DNA from: an uncultured Planktomarina sp. | Lineage (GTDB): Bacteria; Pseudomonadota; Alphaproteobacteria; Rhodobacterales; Rhodobacteraceae | DNA: 64,000 nucleotides | Direction: 5' to 3' | NCBI GenBank assembly: GCA_905182455.1 | Contig: CAJJBJ010000002.1 | Location: 620,001 to 684,000, forward strand | In this document: positions 1 through 8,391 of the stretch, piece by piece | Layout of the letters: each line of letters starts with the position of its first letter | Position numbering within the stretch: position 1 is the stretch's first letter | Notes under the pieces: model-generated | Told to the model about the DNA's origin: nothing | The model's database searches: none | Seen by the model: the letters and a program-made list of their open reading frames with translations, nothing else | Position numbers and translations under genes: made by a program

Positions 1-259
1 GCAATTCACCCGACTCAGCATCCCAACTATGTAACGCGACAACAGTTTTGGGCAGTATTTCAGAGACAATATCATTTTCGACCGAGCGGAAAAGCATAGA
101 TGCTATAGGAAAAAGAAAAGTGAATAAAACAAATATAAGTAGCGGTGATATCAGGAGCAGAGCCCGAACTTTTTGCCGCCTTAACGCTATTGCCAAGCTT
201 CTTTTAAGGGGCTTTCCGTCCATAGTCATCATTGGGCCGTTGTCGTCAGTATAGCTCAT
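1..259 (-). CDS. ABC transporter permease, N-terminal part (PotB-like), cut by the window edge
   Basis: Partial inner-membrane permease of a polyamine-type ABC importer. Reading the minus strand from the ATG at 257-259 gives an open frame to the window edge: a hydrophilic N-terminus of about 30 residues (MSYTDDNG...), then a strongly hydrophobic first membrane segment (ALLLISPLLIFVLFTFLFPI) followed by the RSVEND-type periplasmic stretch usual in PotB-like subunits. It is the third gene of the minus-strand set after the ATPase and the binding protein, so it would be the membrane channel. The gap to the binding-protein gene holds a terminator-like hairpin, which would lower its expression relative to the binding protein. 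The family assignment rests on about 86 residues plus context. Confidence 0.8.
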   Translation of the reverse strand, partial: MSYTDDNGPMMTMDGKPLKRSLAIALRRQKVRALLLISPLLIFVLFTFLFPIASMLFRSVENDIVSEILPKTVVALHSWDAESGEL

Positions 260-307
260 ATTGCCCCCATAGTCGGCTTAACGTCCAAAATAGCTAAAAA
301 AATTAAG

Positions 308-329
308 AAAAGGGCCAAAAGGCCCTTTT
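308..329 (-). terminator. Hairpin with T-run between binding protein and permease genes
   Basis: A perfect 9-bp stem (AAAAGGGCC / GGCCCTTTT) with a 4-base loop lies just downstream of the binding-protein stop codon. On the minus strand it is followed by CTTAATTTTTTT. This is a Rho-independent terminator form. As the permease gene continues on the same strand 49 bases beyond it, it probably works as a partial terminator that gives more binding protein than permease (inference). Confidence 0.75.
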
Positions 330-343
330 CAATATTAAGTGTA

Positions 344-1435
344 TTATTGAGCAAGCCAAGCTTGGAACTTAGACTCTATGTCGTCTTTATAATCCGCCCA
401 GAAAGCGTAGTTCATAAGGAACGTATTTGTCGAGTTTGCAGGATCAGTTGGCATGTGAGGCGCCATGTCGATACCTAGTTCCGCATGCTTATCGACCAAA
501 AGGGCTGACGAAGCGCGTGTCGGGCCATAGCTGATCCATTTAGACTGATCGGCAAGACGCTGTGTGTCAGTTGCAAATCGCACATAGTGCAGCGCACGTG
601 CTTGACGCTCTGGGCTAAGACCGGTTGGGATAATCCAGCCGTCAAGATCATAAATTTGACCGTCCCAAAGCATTGAAACTGGCTGATTTTGCTCTTCTAT
701 CAAGGCAAATAAGCGGCCATTGAAAGTAGAACCCATGACGACTTCGCCATCGGCAAGCAATTGTGGTGTATCGGCACCAGCTGACCACCAGATCACGTCA
801 TCTTTGATGGTATCAAGTTTAGCAAGAGCTTGATCCTGACCAGCGGCAGTTTCCAACATCGGATAAATGTCTGCTTTAGCTACGCCATCACACAATAGCG
901 CCCACTCCATGTTGGAAAGAGCACCCTTTTTTAACGAACGCTTGCCAGGATACGTTTCGGTATCAAAAAGTGCACAAATGCTTGTTGGAGGCGTACTGCC
1001 AACCATATCGTTACGATAGCCCACTGTGTATGAATAAACGATCTGTGGAATAAAGCAGTCTGATACGATAAAATCACCAAAATCGACTGAAGCAAGAGTT
1101 CCATCGGGTGCGTCGGCCAACATGAAATCATGATCGATTTCCATTGCAAGACCTTCGTCGCAAAGTTGCATCGCAGGACCAGCTTCAACGTCGACAACAT
1201 CCCAAGTTAGATTGCCCGCTTCATTCATAGCACGCAATTTTGGCACTGCCGTACCGGCACTTTCATCATTAATGATAGTGACGCCGGTATTTGCTGTATA
1301 GGGCTCATGATAAGCTTTAAGTTGTGATTTTGAATAAGCCCCACCCCAAGAAACGATAGTCATTTCCTCGGCAAGTGCTAATCCTGCAAATAGCGAAAGT
1401 GCCGCCGTTGCAAAAACAGTTTTTGTAAATTTCAT
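344..1435 (-). CDS. ABC transporter substrate-binding protein (spermidine/putrescine-like)
   Basis: Periplasmic solute receptor of the importer encoded with its neighbours; 363 residues. The N-terminus (MKFTKTVFATAALSLFAGLALA) is a clear signal peptide with an ALA cleavage site, followed directly by the EEMTIVSWGGAYSKSQ start typical of the PotD/extracellular solute-binding family 1 fold. I chose the ATG at 1433-1435 because it starts the signal peptide and has GGAGA seven bases upstream; the frame is open further up but that extension is not signal-like. The ATPase gene ends 111 bases upstream on the same strand. The substrate cannot be read from the sequence; PotD-like proteins of this kind in Rhodobacterales are usually named putative polyamine receptors without proof. 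Confidence 0.88.
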   Translation of the reverse strand: MKFTKTVFATAALSLFAGLALAEEMTIVSWGGAYSKSQLKAYHEPYTANTGVTIINDESAGTAVPKLRAMNEAGNLTWDVVDVEAGPAMQLCDEGLAMEIDHDFMLADAPDGTLASVDFGDFIVSDCFIPQIVYSYTVGYRNDMVGSTPPTSICALFDTETYPGKRSLKKGALSNMEWALLCDGVAKADIYPMLETAAGQDQALAKLDTIKDDVIWWSAGADTPQLLADGEVVMGSTFNGRLFALIEEQNQPVSMLWDGQIYDLDGWIIPTGLSPERQARALHYVRFATDTQRLADQSKWISYGPTRASSALLVDKHAELGIDMAPHMPTDPANSTNTFLMNYAFWADYKDDIESKFQAWLAQ

Positions 1436-1546
1436 TACATTCTCCCACACGTCCCGTTCTTTATGAAAAAAAATTGCGTTACGGGTTAAACAGCAAATTT
1501 TTTTATATTCATCTGCAATCAAAGCAGATGATATGGCTTGCATCAC

Positions 1547-2668
1547 CTATGCGTCTAACGCGTGACAATCAGATGGCAACCACCCGATCTCAATCTGGGC
1601 GCCAGGCTCCAAACGCACCTGATCAGGCGCGTTACGAGTCTTAACTATAAAATCATCATTGCCGGCTACTCGCAGGCGGGTGCGAAAAATATCGCCCATG
1701 TAAATAAATTCCAGAACTTCTGCGGTCAGCGTATGCGCACCGGGTTGCAAACGTTCTTTTTTAAACTCTACCCGTTCCGGCCTGATTGAAACCCTAGTAC
1801 GTTCGCCGGCTTTGGAGACATTGACTGGATTGCAATCAATTAATCCCCCGCCGTCAAGCTGTACCAAAGCAACACCGTTGGCAATCTCTTTGACGACGCC
1901 CTCCAGTGTGTTGTTCTCACCAATAAACTGGGCAACAAAGCTGTTTTGCGGAGACTCATATAACTCATCTGGCGGGGCTAACTGCTGAATACGGCCATCA
2001 TCGAAAACAGCAACACGATCTGACATGGTTAGCGCCTCTGTCTGGTCATGAGTTACATAAACTACGGTAATTCCCAAATTATTAGCAATTCTCTTAATTT
2101 CGAACTGCATATGCTCACGTAATTGCTTGTCGAGTGCTCCTAGCGGCTCATCCATCAACACTAGCTCAGCCTCAAATACTAACGCTCGAGCAAGAGCTAC
2201 GCGCTGTTGTTGGCCACCTGACAACTGGGCAGGCCTGCGTCCGCCAAACTGCCCCATTTGCACCATCTCAAGAACCCGCTTCACTTTAGCCTCGCGTTCA
2301 GATTTTGGAATTTTACGAACTTCAAGTGGAAAAGCCAAGTTTTCGGCGACGGTCATGTGGGGAAATAACGCATAATTCTGGAAAACCATTCCAATTCCGC
2401 GTTTGTGGGGAGGTATATTATTAATAGAAATGCCATCCAACATGATATCACCATGTGTCGCTGTTTCAAATCCAGCCAACATCATTAAGCAAGTTGTCTT
2501 ACCTGAGCCAGATGGCCCGAGAAGGGTTAAAAACTCACCGCGCGGCATGGCTAAATTAAGATCTTTAACAACCAAAATTTCGCCGTCGTAACTCTTCTGC
2601 ACACGTTGAAATTCAACGAATGCCTTCGCTTGTGCCTCAGCCAAAAGGTATTCCCCGTATTGTTCCAC
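1547..2668 (-). CDS. ABC transporter ATP-binding protein (PotA-like)
   Basis: Cytoplasmic ATPase that drives the importer, 373 residues. Walker A (GPSGSGKTT) is near residues 51-59, followed by a Q-loop (VFQNYALFPHMTV), the ABC signature LSGGQQQR and Walker B (LVLMDEP), all intact. The C-terminal 120 residues form the TOBE domain typical of PotA/FbpC proteins (SIRPERV motif). The N-terminus is about 15 residues longer than many homologues (MEQYGEYLLAEAQ), so a later start is possible. It is the first gene of the minus-strand operon ATPase, binding protein, permease. Confidence 0.9.
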   Translation of the reverse strand: MEQYGEYLLAEAQAKAFVEFQRVQKSYDGEILVVKDLNLAMPRGEFLTLLGPSGSGKTTCLMMLAGFETATHGDIMLDGISINNIPPHKRGIGMVFQNYALFPHMTVAENLAFPLEVRKIPKSEREAKVKRVLEMVQMGQFGGRRPAQLSGGQQQRVALARALVFEAELVLMDEPLGALDKQLREHMQFEIKRIANNLGITVVYVTHDQTEALTMSDRVAVFDDGRIQQLAPPDELYESPQNSFVAQFIGENNTLEGVVKEIANGVALVQLDGGGLIDCNPVNVSKAGERTRVSIRPERVEFKKERLQPGAHTLTAEVLEFIYMGDIFRTRLRVAGNDDFIVKTRNAPDQVRLEPGAQIEIGWLPSDCHALDA

Positions 2669-3174
2669 CCCAACAGGATGCTATTTTGTCATCTATTAGT
2701 GGGCAAAGCCCCCTATGACGCAAGTCAAAATCAAATAATAAACCTGATTCTCACTCTGGACATTGGAGGCGTCATGCAGGAGCGCGGCTAAATGGCCACT
2801 TTGCGACAAACTGCAGATAAAGTATGCACCAATTAGATATTTTTATAGACATTTTTAAAATTAAAATTGCGAATCATTCAAATTCACAGGGGTTCAGGAG
2901 GCTTCAAAATTCGCCTCATCGCCTCTTTTGGCGTCCCTGCCCTCTCTTTTTAATGCACCTTCATAGATATTTCAAAAGTAGCAACCAGGGGCCCAACCGA
3001 ACTCACAGGATATCAGCGCAGGGCAAAAAATGTAATTTTCAAGCTTTGCCATTGACCCTTCCTCCAGCAACGTCAAAACTGATTTCACGTGAAAAGCCAT
3101 GTCCTGGTATTGAATTGTTTGTCAAAGACGGTATGGCTGCGCCCTCGAGACAGAGCCCGAGTAGGACAGAGCAA
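2669..3174. other. Intergenic region without a recognised gene
   Basis: About 500 bases between the divergent ABC operon and the flavin reductase gene. A frame stays open from 2824 into the flavin reductase, but its first 117 residues look like non-coding AT-rich sequence and match no family I know. The promoter of the ABC operon should lie at the left end; a small GGGCAAAGCCC hairpin sits near 2703. I see no RNA gene or repeat. Confidence 0.5.
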
Positions 3175-3669
3175 ATGGTTGATCGCACATTATTCATTGA
3201 AGCCATGCGCCATGTTGCGCAATCGGTCACAGTTGTGACGACGATCGGTGAAAATGGGGCGACTGGGGCAACTGTGAGCGCATTTTCTTCCCTCTCCGCA
3301 GATCCACCTTCCGTTTTGGTTTGTCTGCGCTCCGATAGCCGTATTGGCTTGGCCGTGGCACGCAATCAGGTATTCTGCGTGAATGTCTTGCCCGAAGGTG
3401 CAGCCGCATTGGCAGAACGTTTTTCCGGCCGGTTTGATGTCGAACAACCAGACCGCTTTGGTGCAATCGACCATGTTGAGGGACCAACGGGACCACTTCT
3501 GTCCGGCGCCACAGCCTTTGAATGTACTTTGGATAAAGTTATCACCCATGGCAGCCATGACATTTGTATAGGTAATGTCACAAAAGTCACAAAGCGCGGT
3601 ACCAGCCCCTTGGCCTATATGGACGGCGGCTTTAAGGTCATACGGCCACAGGCAAAACTTGAAGAGTAA
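3175..3669 (+). CDS. Flavin reductase domain protein (HpaC-like)
   Basis: Small NAD(P)H:flavin oxidoreductase-type protein, 164 residues, one flavin reductase-like FMN-binding split-barrel domain. The stretch VAQSVTVVTTIGENGATGATVSAFSS and the later PPSVLVCLRSDSRI and FCVNVLPEG are hallmark positions of the family. Such enzymes give reduced FMN or FAD to a separate monooxygenase; no monooxygenase partner is adjacent. I chose the ATG at 3175 because it gives the usual family length and has AGGACA about nine bases upstream; the frame is open up to 2824 but the extra residues are not family-like. Immediately downstream is the decayed znuB end. Confidence 0.82.
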   Translation: MVDRTLFIEAMRHVAQSVTVVTTIGENGATGATVSAFSSLSADPPSVLVCLRSDSRIGLAVARNQVFCVNVLPEGAAALAERFSGRFDVEQPDRFGAIDHVEGPTGPLLSGATAFECTLDKVITHGSHDICIGNVTKVTKRGTSPLAYMDGGFKVIRPQAKLEE

Positions 3670-3682
3670 TTACTCTCACGGA

Positions 3683-3865
3683 TCACCCGCGCCCAAATAT
3701 GGACCGCAGAGCAAATGATAAAGCAAACATCAGTGCTGCAGTACAAACAATAGACGGGCCGGTCGGGGTTTCGAACCACAGGCTTGCTTGTAAGCCCCCC
3801 AATGCAGCCACCACAGCTGCAGATGTGGCCCAAAGCACCATGGCTTCAGGGCTCCGCGCCCGACT
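3683..3865 (-). pseudogene. znuB: znuB remnant: C-terminal end of a zinc ABC transporter permease
   Basis: On the minus strand a frame ending at the TGA 3683-3685 reads RARSPEAMVLWATSAA, then GGLQASLWFETPTGPSIV and a final hydrophobic helix. This matches the C-terminal end of ZnuB/metal ABC permeases (ARSPE...ASLxFDTPTGPSIV). A TAG occurs 11 codons before the internal ATG and nothing ZnuB-like is found upstream. Only about 60 of some 260 codons survive, so this is a 3' remnant. It stands back to back with the znuA remnant, as in the usual divergent znuA / zur-znuC-znuB layout with the middle removed. Confidence 0.72.
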
Positions 3866-3869
3866 TGAA

Positions 3870-4212
3870 TCTCTCTAAGCTGCCACCAATGCTAGCAGAA
3901 CACGACGGATTACCCTATTTTGCCCATCACACTGGACTGCGAATTGCACAGACCGTTCACAAATCCCATGACACCACCCCAAGCATCAGGGATATTCGCG
4001 ACCTGCAAACCAGCGTCGAACAAGAGGCAATCACATGTGTTCTGTCTGATCCCGGCTCAGATGGGAGATTGTTGAGCACAATTTTCGGAGCCAAAGGTTT
4101 TAGCGCTGTGCCCGTAGTTATCCTGGGGGATGGTCAAGACCTTGGCCCTGCCTATTATAACCGCTTGCTCACGGGGCTTGCAGCGGCAATTCAAAGTTGC
4201 ACCAACGGCTAA
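3870..4212 (+). pseudogene. znuA: znuA remnant: C-terminal part of a zinc-binding ABC receptor
   Basis: The plus-strand frame ending at TAA 4210-4212 reads LPYFAHHTGLRIA, then SIRDIRDLQTSVEQEAITCV, and ends GDGQDLGPAYYNRLLTGLA. These correspond to the C-terminal half of ZnuA (YFExRFGL..., PSPARLAEIR...ITCVFAEPQ, and DPLGxDLEPGPxLYxxLLxxLA). Signal peptide, His-rich loop and the N-terminal metal ligands are absent. The open frame back to 3784 enters znuB sequence antisense and is not coding. No obvious start codon with a ribosome site exists, so I call it a pseudogene. Confidence 0.7.
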
Positions 4213-4233
4213 GACATGAGAACCGCGCAAGCA

Positions 4234-4256
4234 AAAGGGGCCAAGCTGGCCCCTTT
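4234..4256. terminator. Bidirectional terminator between znuA remnant and yebC
   Basis: Stem AAAGGGGCC / GGCCCCTTT with loop AAGCT, flanked by A-rich sequence on the left and TTTAT on the right. It lies between convergent genes and could stop transcription from both sides; after yebC on the minus strand it is followed by TTTTGC. Confidence 0.65.
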
Positions 4257-4283
4257 ATATCGTTCAAAGTGATCGCTGCAGGG

Positions 4284-5024
4284 CTACATCGCAGCCATGA
4301 CCTCGTCGCTCACTTCAAAGTTTGCTGTGACCCTTTGGACGTCGTCGTCGTCTTCCAAAGTATCAATCAGCTTCATTAACTTTTCCATACCCTCAAGATC
4401 CAACTCCGTGGTCGTTTGAGGCAGCCAAATCAATTTCGCACTTTCTGGTTCACCCAATTGGGCTTCCAGCGCAGAGGAGACCTCATTCAAATCAGTATCA
4501 GCACAGAAAATTGCGTGCCCATCTTCGCTTGACTCCACGTCTTCAGCTCCGGCCTCAAGTGCGGCCATCATCACCGTGTCTTCATCGCCAACAGACACAT
4601 AATAAGTCACCTGACCTTTGCGCTCAAACATGAAAGACACAGAGCCGGTTTCACCCAAATTACCGCCGCATTTGGCAAATGTACTGCGCACGGTTGAGGC
4701 GGTGCGGTTGCGGTTGTCAGTCATCGCTTCCACGATCACAGCCACGCCGCCCGGCCCATAGCCCTCATAACGGATTTCGTCATAGGAATCTGCATCCCCG
4801 CCTTGGGATTTTTTAATCGCTCGATCAATCACGTCTTTTGGGACTGAGACTGATTTTGCTTCTTTAACAGCCATCCGCAGCCGTGGGTTTTTCTCTGGAT
4901 CCGGGTCGCCCATTTTGGCAGCCACAGTGATCTCTTTGGCCAGTTTCGAAAAAAGTTTCGACCGCACTGCATCCTGGCGACCTTTACGGTGCTGGATATT
5001 TGCCCATTTTGAATGGCCTGCCAT
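4284..5024 (-). CDS. yebC: YebC/PmpR family protein
   Basis: 246-residue member of the YebC/TACO1 family, the normal length. The N-terminus [18 protein letters not shown] is diagnostic. Family members were long annotated as DNA-binding regulators; several are now known to act on the ribosome and ease translation of proline-rich stretches, so the annotation as transcription factor is uncertain. The chosen ATG at 5022-5024 begins the conserved N-terminus and is preceded by a GGGGG-rich ribosome site; the frame extends 20 codons upstream without similarity. In other Rhodobacterales yebC often lies near ruvC; here it is alone, between the znu remnants and an SLC13 permease. Confidence 0.93.
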   Translation of the reverse strand: MAGHSKWANIQHRKGRQDAVRSKLFSKLAKEITVAAKMGDPDPEKNPRLRMAVKEAKSVSVPKDVIDRAIKKSQGGDADSYDEIRYEGYGPGGVAVIVEAMTDNRNRTASTVRSTFAKCGGNLGETGSVSFMFERKGQVTYYVSVGDEDTVMMAALEAGAEDVESSEDGHAIFCADTDLNEVSSALEAQLGEPESAKLIWLPQTTTELDLEGMEKLMKLIDTLEDDDDVQRVTANFEVSDEVMAAM

Positions 5025-5196
5025 GAGAGCCCCCTGATCTACTAGATGTCGCAGAGTTTTAGGCCCGGTCGCATCGCAATTCAACCCATGTAAAGGCGCA
5101 ATTTAGACCTTAACCAGGTTTGTTTGGTTTCGCCTATTTATATCGCAGGCCGCCTGTGGAAGATTGGACGCGTCTCGCAACACAAGGAGCAAAGCC

Positions 5197-6975
5197 ATGA
5201 CGTTAAACCAAATCATCTTATTTTCGCTATTTGGCCTGGTGTTTGTGATGCTGATTTGGGGGCGGTTTCGCTATGATATCGTTGCTTTTTCCGCGCTCTT
5301 GGTCGCAGTTGTTTTAGGAGTGATCCCCAGCTCAGAGGCCTTTGCGGGCTTTGGGCATCCGGCCACGTTGGTGGTGGCGCTGGTCTTGGTGGTGTCTGCG
5401 GGACTGGTGCGCTCGGGGGCCGTGTTTTTAATCACGCGCACGTTGATCAATGCCAGCCGCAGTTTGGGCGGCCATATCGCGTTGATGGGTTTTGTAGGCG
5501 GGGTACTGTCTGCATTCATGAACAATGTTGCGGCTTTGGCTCTCTTAATGCCTGTGGATATTCAAACCGCGCACAAAGCCAAGCGGGCCGTGGGCCTCTC
5601 TTTGATGCCGCTGTCCTTTGCCACAATCCTTGGAGGGATGGTGACCCTAATTGGAACGCCCCCCAACATCATCATCGCCGCCATCCGCGAGCAAGAACTG
5701 GGCGAGCCTTTCAAAATGTTTGACTTCGCACCTGTGGGCGGTGTGGCGGCCCTAGCGGGGCTGCTGTTTGTCTCACTGGTAGGCTGGAGGTTGATCCCGC
5801 AGCGTGATGCAAAGACCAAGTCCGAGGGCTTTGGCGACATTGGCCAATTCATTGCAGAATTGACCGTGCCCGAAGGATCTAAATACATCGACCAACGTTT
5901 ACAAAGCCTTTATGGGACCGCTGAGAAGAATGACGTCGCAATCCTTGGGCTGCTCAGAGATGGTAAAAAGCGCTATGGCACTGCGGCAACTACCGAGCTG
6001 AAAGCAGGCGATGCTTTGATCCTCGAAGCCACACCAGAAGCTTTAGATGAGTTTCGCACCGCGGTGCAGTTGGATTTTTCAGACACCGCGCGTCAAGACA
6101 TTCTTACCACGGACAGCGATGGGCTGACCATGCTCGAGTGTGTTGTGAGTGATACGGCCCGGGTGAATGGCCGCTCAGCTCAGGCCGTAGGCCTCGCATG
6201 GCGGCAACGGTCGGTGCTTATGGGCATCTCGCGCCAAGGCAAGCGGATCACCAAACAGCTGCGCAAAACCATCCTACGGCCCGGGGATATCCTTTTGATC
6301 CTCGTCCCACAAGAAACCGCCGATGATGTGATCAGCTGGCTGGGCTGTCTGCCTTTGGCAGATCGCGGCCTGCAAGTGACCGCAGATCATAAGGTCTGGC
6401 TGGCCATTGGTTTATTTGCGGTGGCCGTCTTTGCGGCTAGTGTTGGGTTGGTTTATCTCCCGATTGCCCTGGGCTTTGTTGTCATTGCCTATGTCTTGAC
6501 AGGCATCATCCCGCTGCACCAACTCTACAGTCACATCGAATGGCCTGTTGTGGTGCTCTTGGGCTCTATGATCCCCTTAGGGGCCGCACTGCAAAGTAGC
6601 GGTGGTACAGAGTTGATCGCCAGGACCTTAGTGGATTTAACCCAGGGCATGGCCCCTTGGACGATCCTCACAATTTTGATGGTGACCACAATGACCCTTT
6701 CGGACGTGCTCAACAACACCGCCACAACCATTGTAGCCGCCCCAATTTCCATTCAAATGGCCCAATCTTTGGGCGTGAACCCAGATCCGTTTTTGATGGC
6801 GGTGGCCATTTCTGCCTCTGCCGCCTTCCTCACACCGATTGGCCACAAAAATAACACGTTGATTCTGGGGCCTGGCGGATATTCCTTCGGCGACTACTGG
6901 CGTTTAGGACTGCCTTTGGAGATCTTAATCGTTGCAGTTTCAATTCCTGCGATATTGGTGTTTTGGCCGCTCTAG
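5197..6975 (+). CDS. SLC13-family anion permease with TrkA-C domains
   Basis: Membrane transporter of 592 residues of the divalent anion:Na+ symporter (SLC13/DASS) group, the type often linked to sulfate, dicarboxylates or other organic anions. The N-terminal half has about five membrane segments and the family signature region NNVAALALLMPV plus GGMVTLIGTPPNIIIAA. A cytoplasmic middle part (about residues 205-390) carries two RCK-C/TrkA-C regulatory domains. The C-terminal half repeats the membrane fold with LNNTATTIVAAPI and the conserved TPIGHKNNTLI. Start chosen at ATG 5197 with AAGGAG eight bases upstream. The gene ends one base before a truncated homologue on the opposite strand. Substrate unknown. 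Confidence 0.88.
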   Translation: MTLNQIILFSLFGLVFVMLIWGRFRYDIVAFSALLVAVVLGVIPSSEAFAGFGHPATLVVALVLVVSAGLVRSGAVFLITRTLINASRSLGGHIALMGFVGGVLSAFMNNVAALALLMPVDIQTAHKAKRAVGLSLMPLSFATILGGMVTLIGTPPNIIIAAIREQELGEPFKMFDFAPVGGVAALAGLLFVSLVGWRLIPQRDAKTKSEGFGDIGQFIAELTVPEGSKYIDQRLQSLYGTAEKNDVAILGLLRDGKKRYGTAATTELKAGDALILEATPEALDEFRTAVQLDFSDTARQDILTTDSDGLTMLECVVSDTARVNGRSAQAVGLAWRQRSVLMGISRQGKRITKQLRKTILRPGDILLILVPQETADDVISWLGCLPLADRGLQVTADHKVWLAIGLFAVAVFAASVGLVYLPIALGFVVIAYVLTGIIPLHQLYSHIEWPVVVLLGSMIPLGAALQSSGGTELIARTLVDLTQGMAPWTILTILMVTTMTLSDVLNNTATTIVAAPISIQMAQSLGVNPDPFLMAVAISASAAFLTPIGHKNNTLILGPGGYSFGDYWRLGLPLEILIVAVSIPAILVFWPL

Positions 6976-6976
6976 C

Positions 6977-7438
6977 CTAGCTGGGGTACAACGGCCAAAG
7001 CCACGGGATGCGGAGCGACGCAATCAAGGTGAGCGTACCGCCCAGAATTGCAGCGTAATACAGCGGGATTAAAAGCTTACTGGCCGGCATCTCCAAGGTT
7101 TTGGCCAATTGTACAAAAACCGGAATCATCACAACAATCACAGGCGTATTGCTCACCACAGCAGAGGCCAAGACCACAAAGCCAATCATAAGCCCCAAAC
7201 CCAAAGCGGGGCTATAGCGCGCTGCACGGTCTGCTAATTTGGTGAAAGCCACCAGGCTGTTGGTGCGCACCAAAGCGCCCATTACCAAAAACATTGCCGC
7301 AATGGTCCAAGGCGCCGGGTTTGACAGCACCTCAAGTGCCGCCGCATAGGGCAATAATCCGGTCACCAACAGCAAGGCCACGCCCAAGATAGCCACAACC
7401 TCTGTGGGCAACGACTCGCGCGGAAACAAAACGAACAT
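6977..7438 (-). pseudogene. Truncated SLC13-family permease (N-terminal quarter only)
   Basis: 153 residues covering the first membrane segments of a second SLC13-type permease: MFVLFPRESLPTEVVAILG at the N-terminus, then ASAVVSNTPVIVVMIPVF (the SNT anion-binding region) and AAILGGTLTLIAS. Intact proteins continue for a further 400 or more residues with TrkA-C domains and a second SNT motif. Here the frame leaves the family right after GGTLTLI and stops 11 residues later, one base from the stop of the complete SLC13 gene on the other strand. A deletion removing the rest and abutting the neighbour gene explains this best. The protein cannot be a working transporter. Confidence 0.78.
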
Positions 7439-7479
7439 GATGGCCTACAACACTCGACGCCAATGGCGCTTGGCAAGTG

Positions 7480-8391
7480 TCACCTAGACTGAGACTCTCC
7501 ATCGTTTTTTTTGCCCTTTAGGTCAGGACTGACCAAATAAATTCCAACAAACATCACCGCCAAGGCCAACCAAATTGGCCCCGAATAGCGTTCCCCAAGA
7601 ATGAGCATCGCCCAACCTAGACCAGAGGCTGTGACCACATAGCTGACTTGCACCGAGAATACCGGCCCATAGTTGCGCACAATCATAACATATAGGGTAT
7701 ATACAAGGGTATGGATCAAAGCAGAGGCAATCAATGCAAAATCGGCAATGTCCCACACATGGATTGGATTTATCCACTGCCCCGTCCCAACAGCAATCGG
7801 CCCAGTGATCACAACGCCCGCGATGGAAGCCCCTAGCAACAGCTGCAAAGGTCCAGCACCACCAGTCCCAAAACGGGCCACAAAATTGCCTTCAAACGCA
7901 TACATTAAACTGGGAATCAGCCCCAAAGGAATAAAAGCCAACATCGCAGCATTGGGCAAAGCATCAGGCACGCCGATGATCATAAGAATCGCAAAAAGTC
8001 CCAGCGACAGCCCTGCCATACGTTTGATGCTAAAGCGGTCCAGCCCCAAAATCAGTGCGATTGGAAAGGCCATCATCGGGATCAAAGACAGCAGCAGCGA
8101 CATAATTCCCGAGGGCAATACCGTATAGGCTTTATAAGAGGCCGCGTTGGGGATCACAGTACCTATCAAGGCAAAGGCTATATAAAACCCTATAACCCAC
8201 CAATCCAACGGAAACGGTCTGCGCCTTAACATATTGATGACGCCCAAAACTAGCACGCTGATCAACATCTGCCAAAAGATCATGCCCAAGGGTTGGTAGC
8301 CGCCGCTCACAGCAATCTTTGTCAGCGGCTGTGTCATCCCCCAGCTGACGCCAATAAACAGCAGCCAAGCAAAGGGGATCAGCCGGCTCAC
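7480..8391 (-). CDS. EamA/DMT-family membrane transporter
   Basis: 303 residues, very hydrophobic with about ten predicted membrane segments in two EamA repeats, the layout of drug/metabolite transporters such as RhtA- or YdcZ-like exporters. The first helix carries the family hallmark LLFIGVSWGMTQPLTKIA. The C-terminal tail KGKKNDGESQ is charged and cytoplasmic. The start is a GTG that overlaps the stop codon of the upstream metallophosphoesterase gene by four bases, which suggests translational coupling. The substrate is unknown; DMT members export amino acids, nucleotides and other metabolites. Confidence 0.85.
   Translation of the reverse strand: MSRLIPFAWLLFIGVSWGMTQPLTKIAVSGGYQPLGMIFWQMLISVLVLGVINMLRRRPFPLDWWVIGFYIAFALIGTVIPNAASYKAYTVLPSGIMSLLLSLIPMMAFPIALILGLDRFSIKRMAGLSLGLFAILMIIGVPDALPNAAMLAFIPLGLIPSLMYAFEGNFVARFGTGGAGPLQLLLGASIAGVVITGPIAVGTGQWINPIHVWDIADFALIASALIHTLVYTLYVMIVRNYGPVFSVQVSYVVTASGLGWAMLILGERYSGPIWLALAVMFVGIYLVSPDLKGKKNDGESQSR

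Noticed and set aside
1436-1546. 37-residue upstream extension of the polyamine-type binding protein
   Set aside because: It would bury the signal peptide; the ATG at 1433-1435 has GGAGA upstream.
2860-2890. Iron-responsive (Fur/Irr-like) box around GCGAATCATTC
   Set aside because: Only one half resembles a known box and no iron gene lies next to it.
2824-3174. N-terminal extension of the flavin reductase frame by 117 residues
   Set aside because: AT-rich, low-complexity translation without family similarity; a good start with ribosome site exists at 3175 and gives the normal length.
3760-3780. tRNA-like GGTTTCGAACC sequence
   Set aside because: No cloverleaf can be drawn around it; it is inside the znuB remnant.
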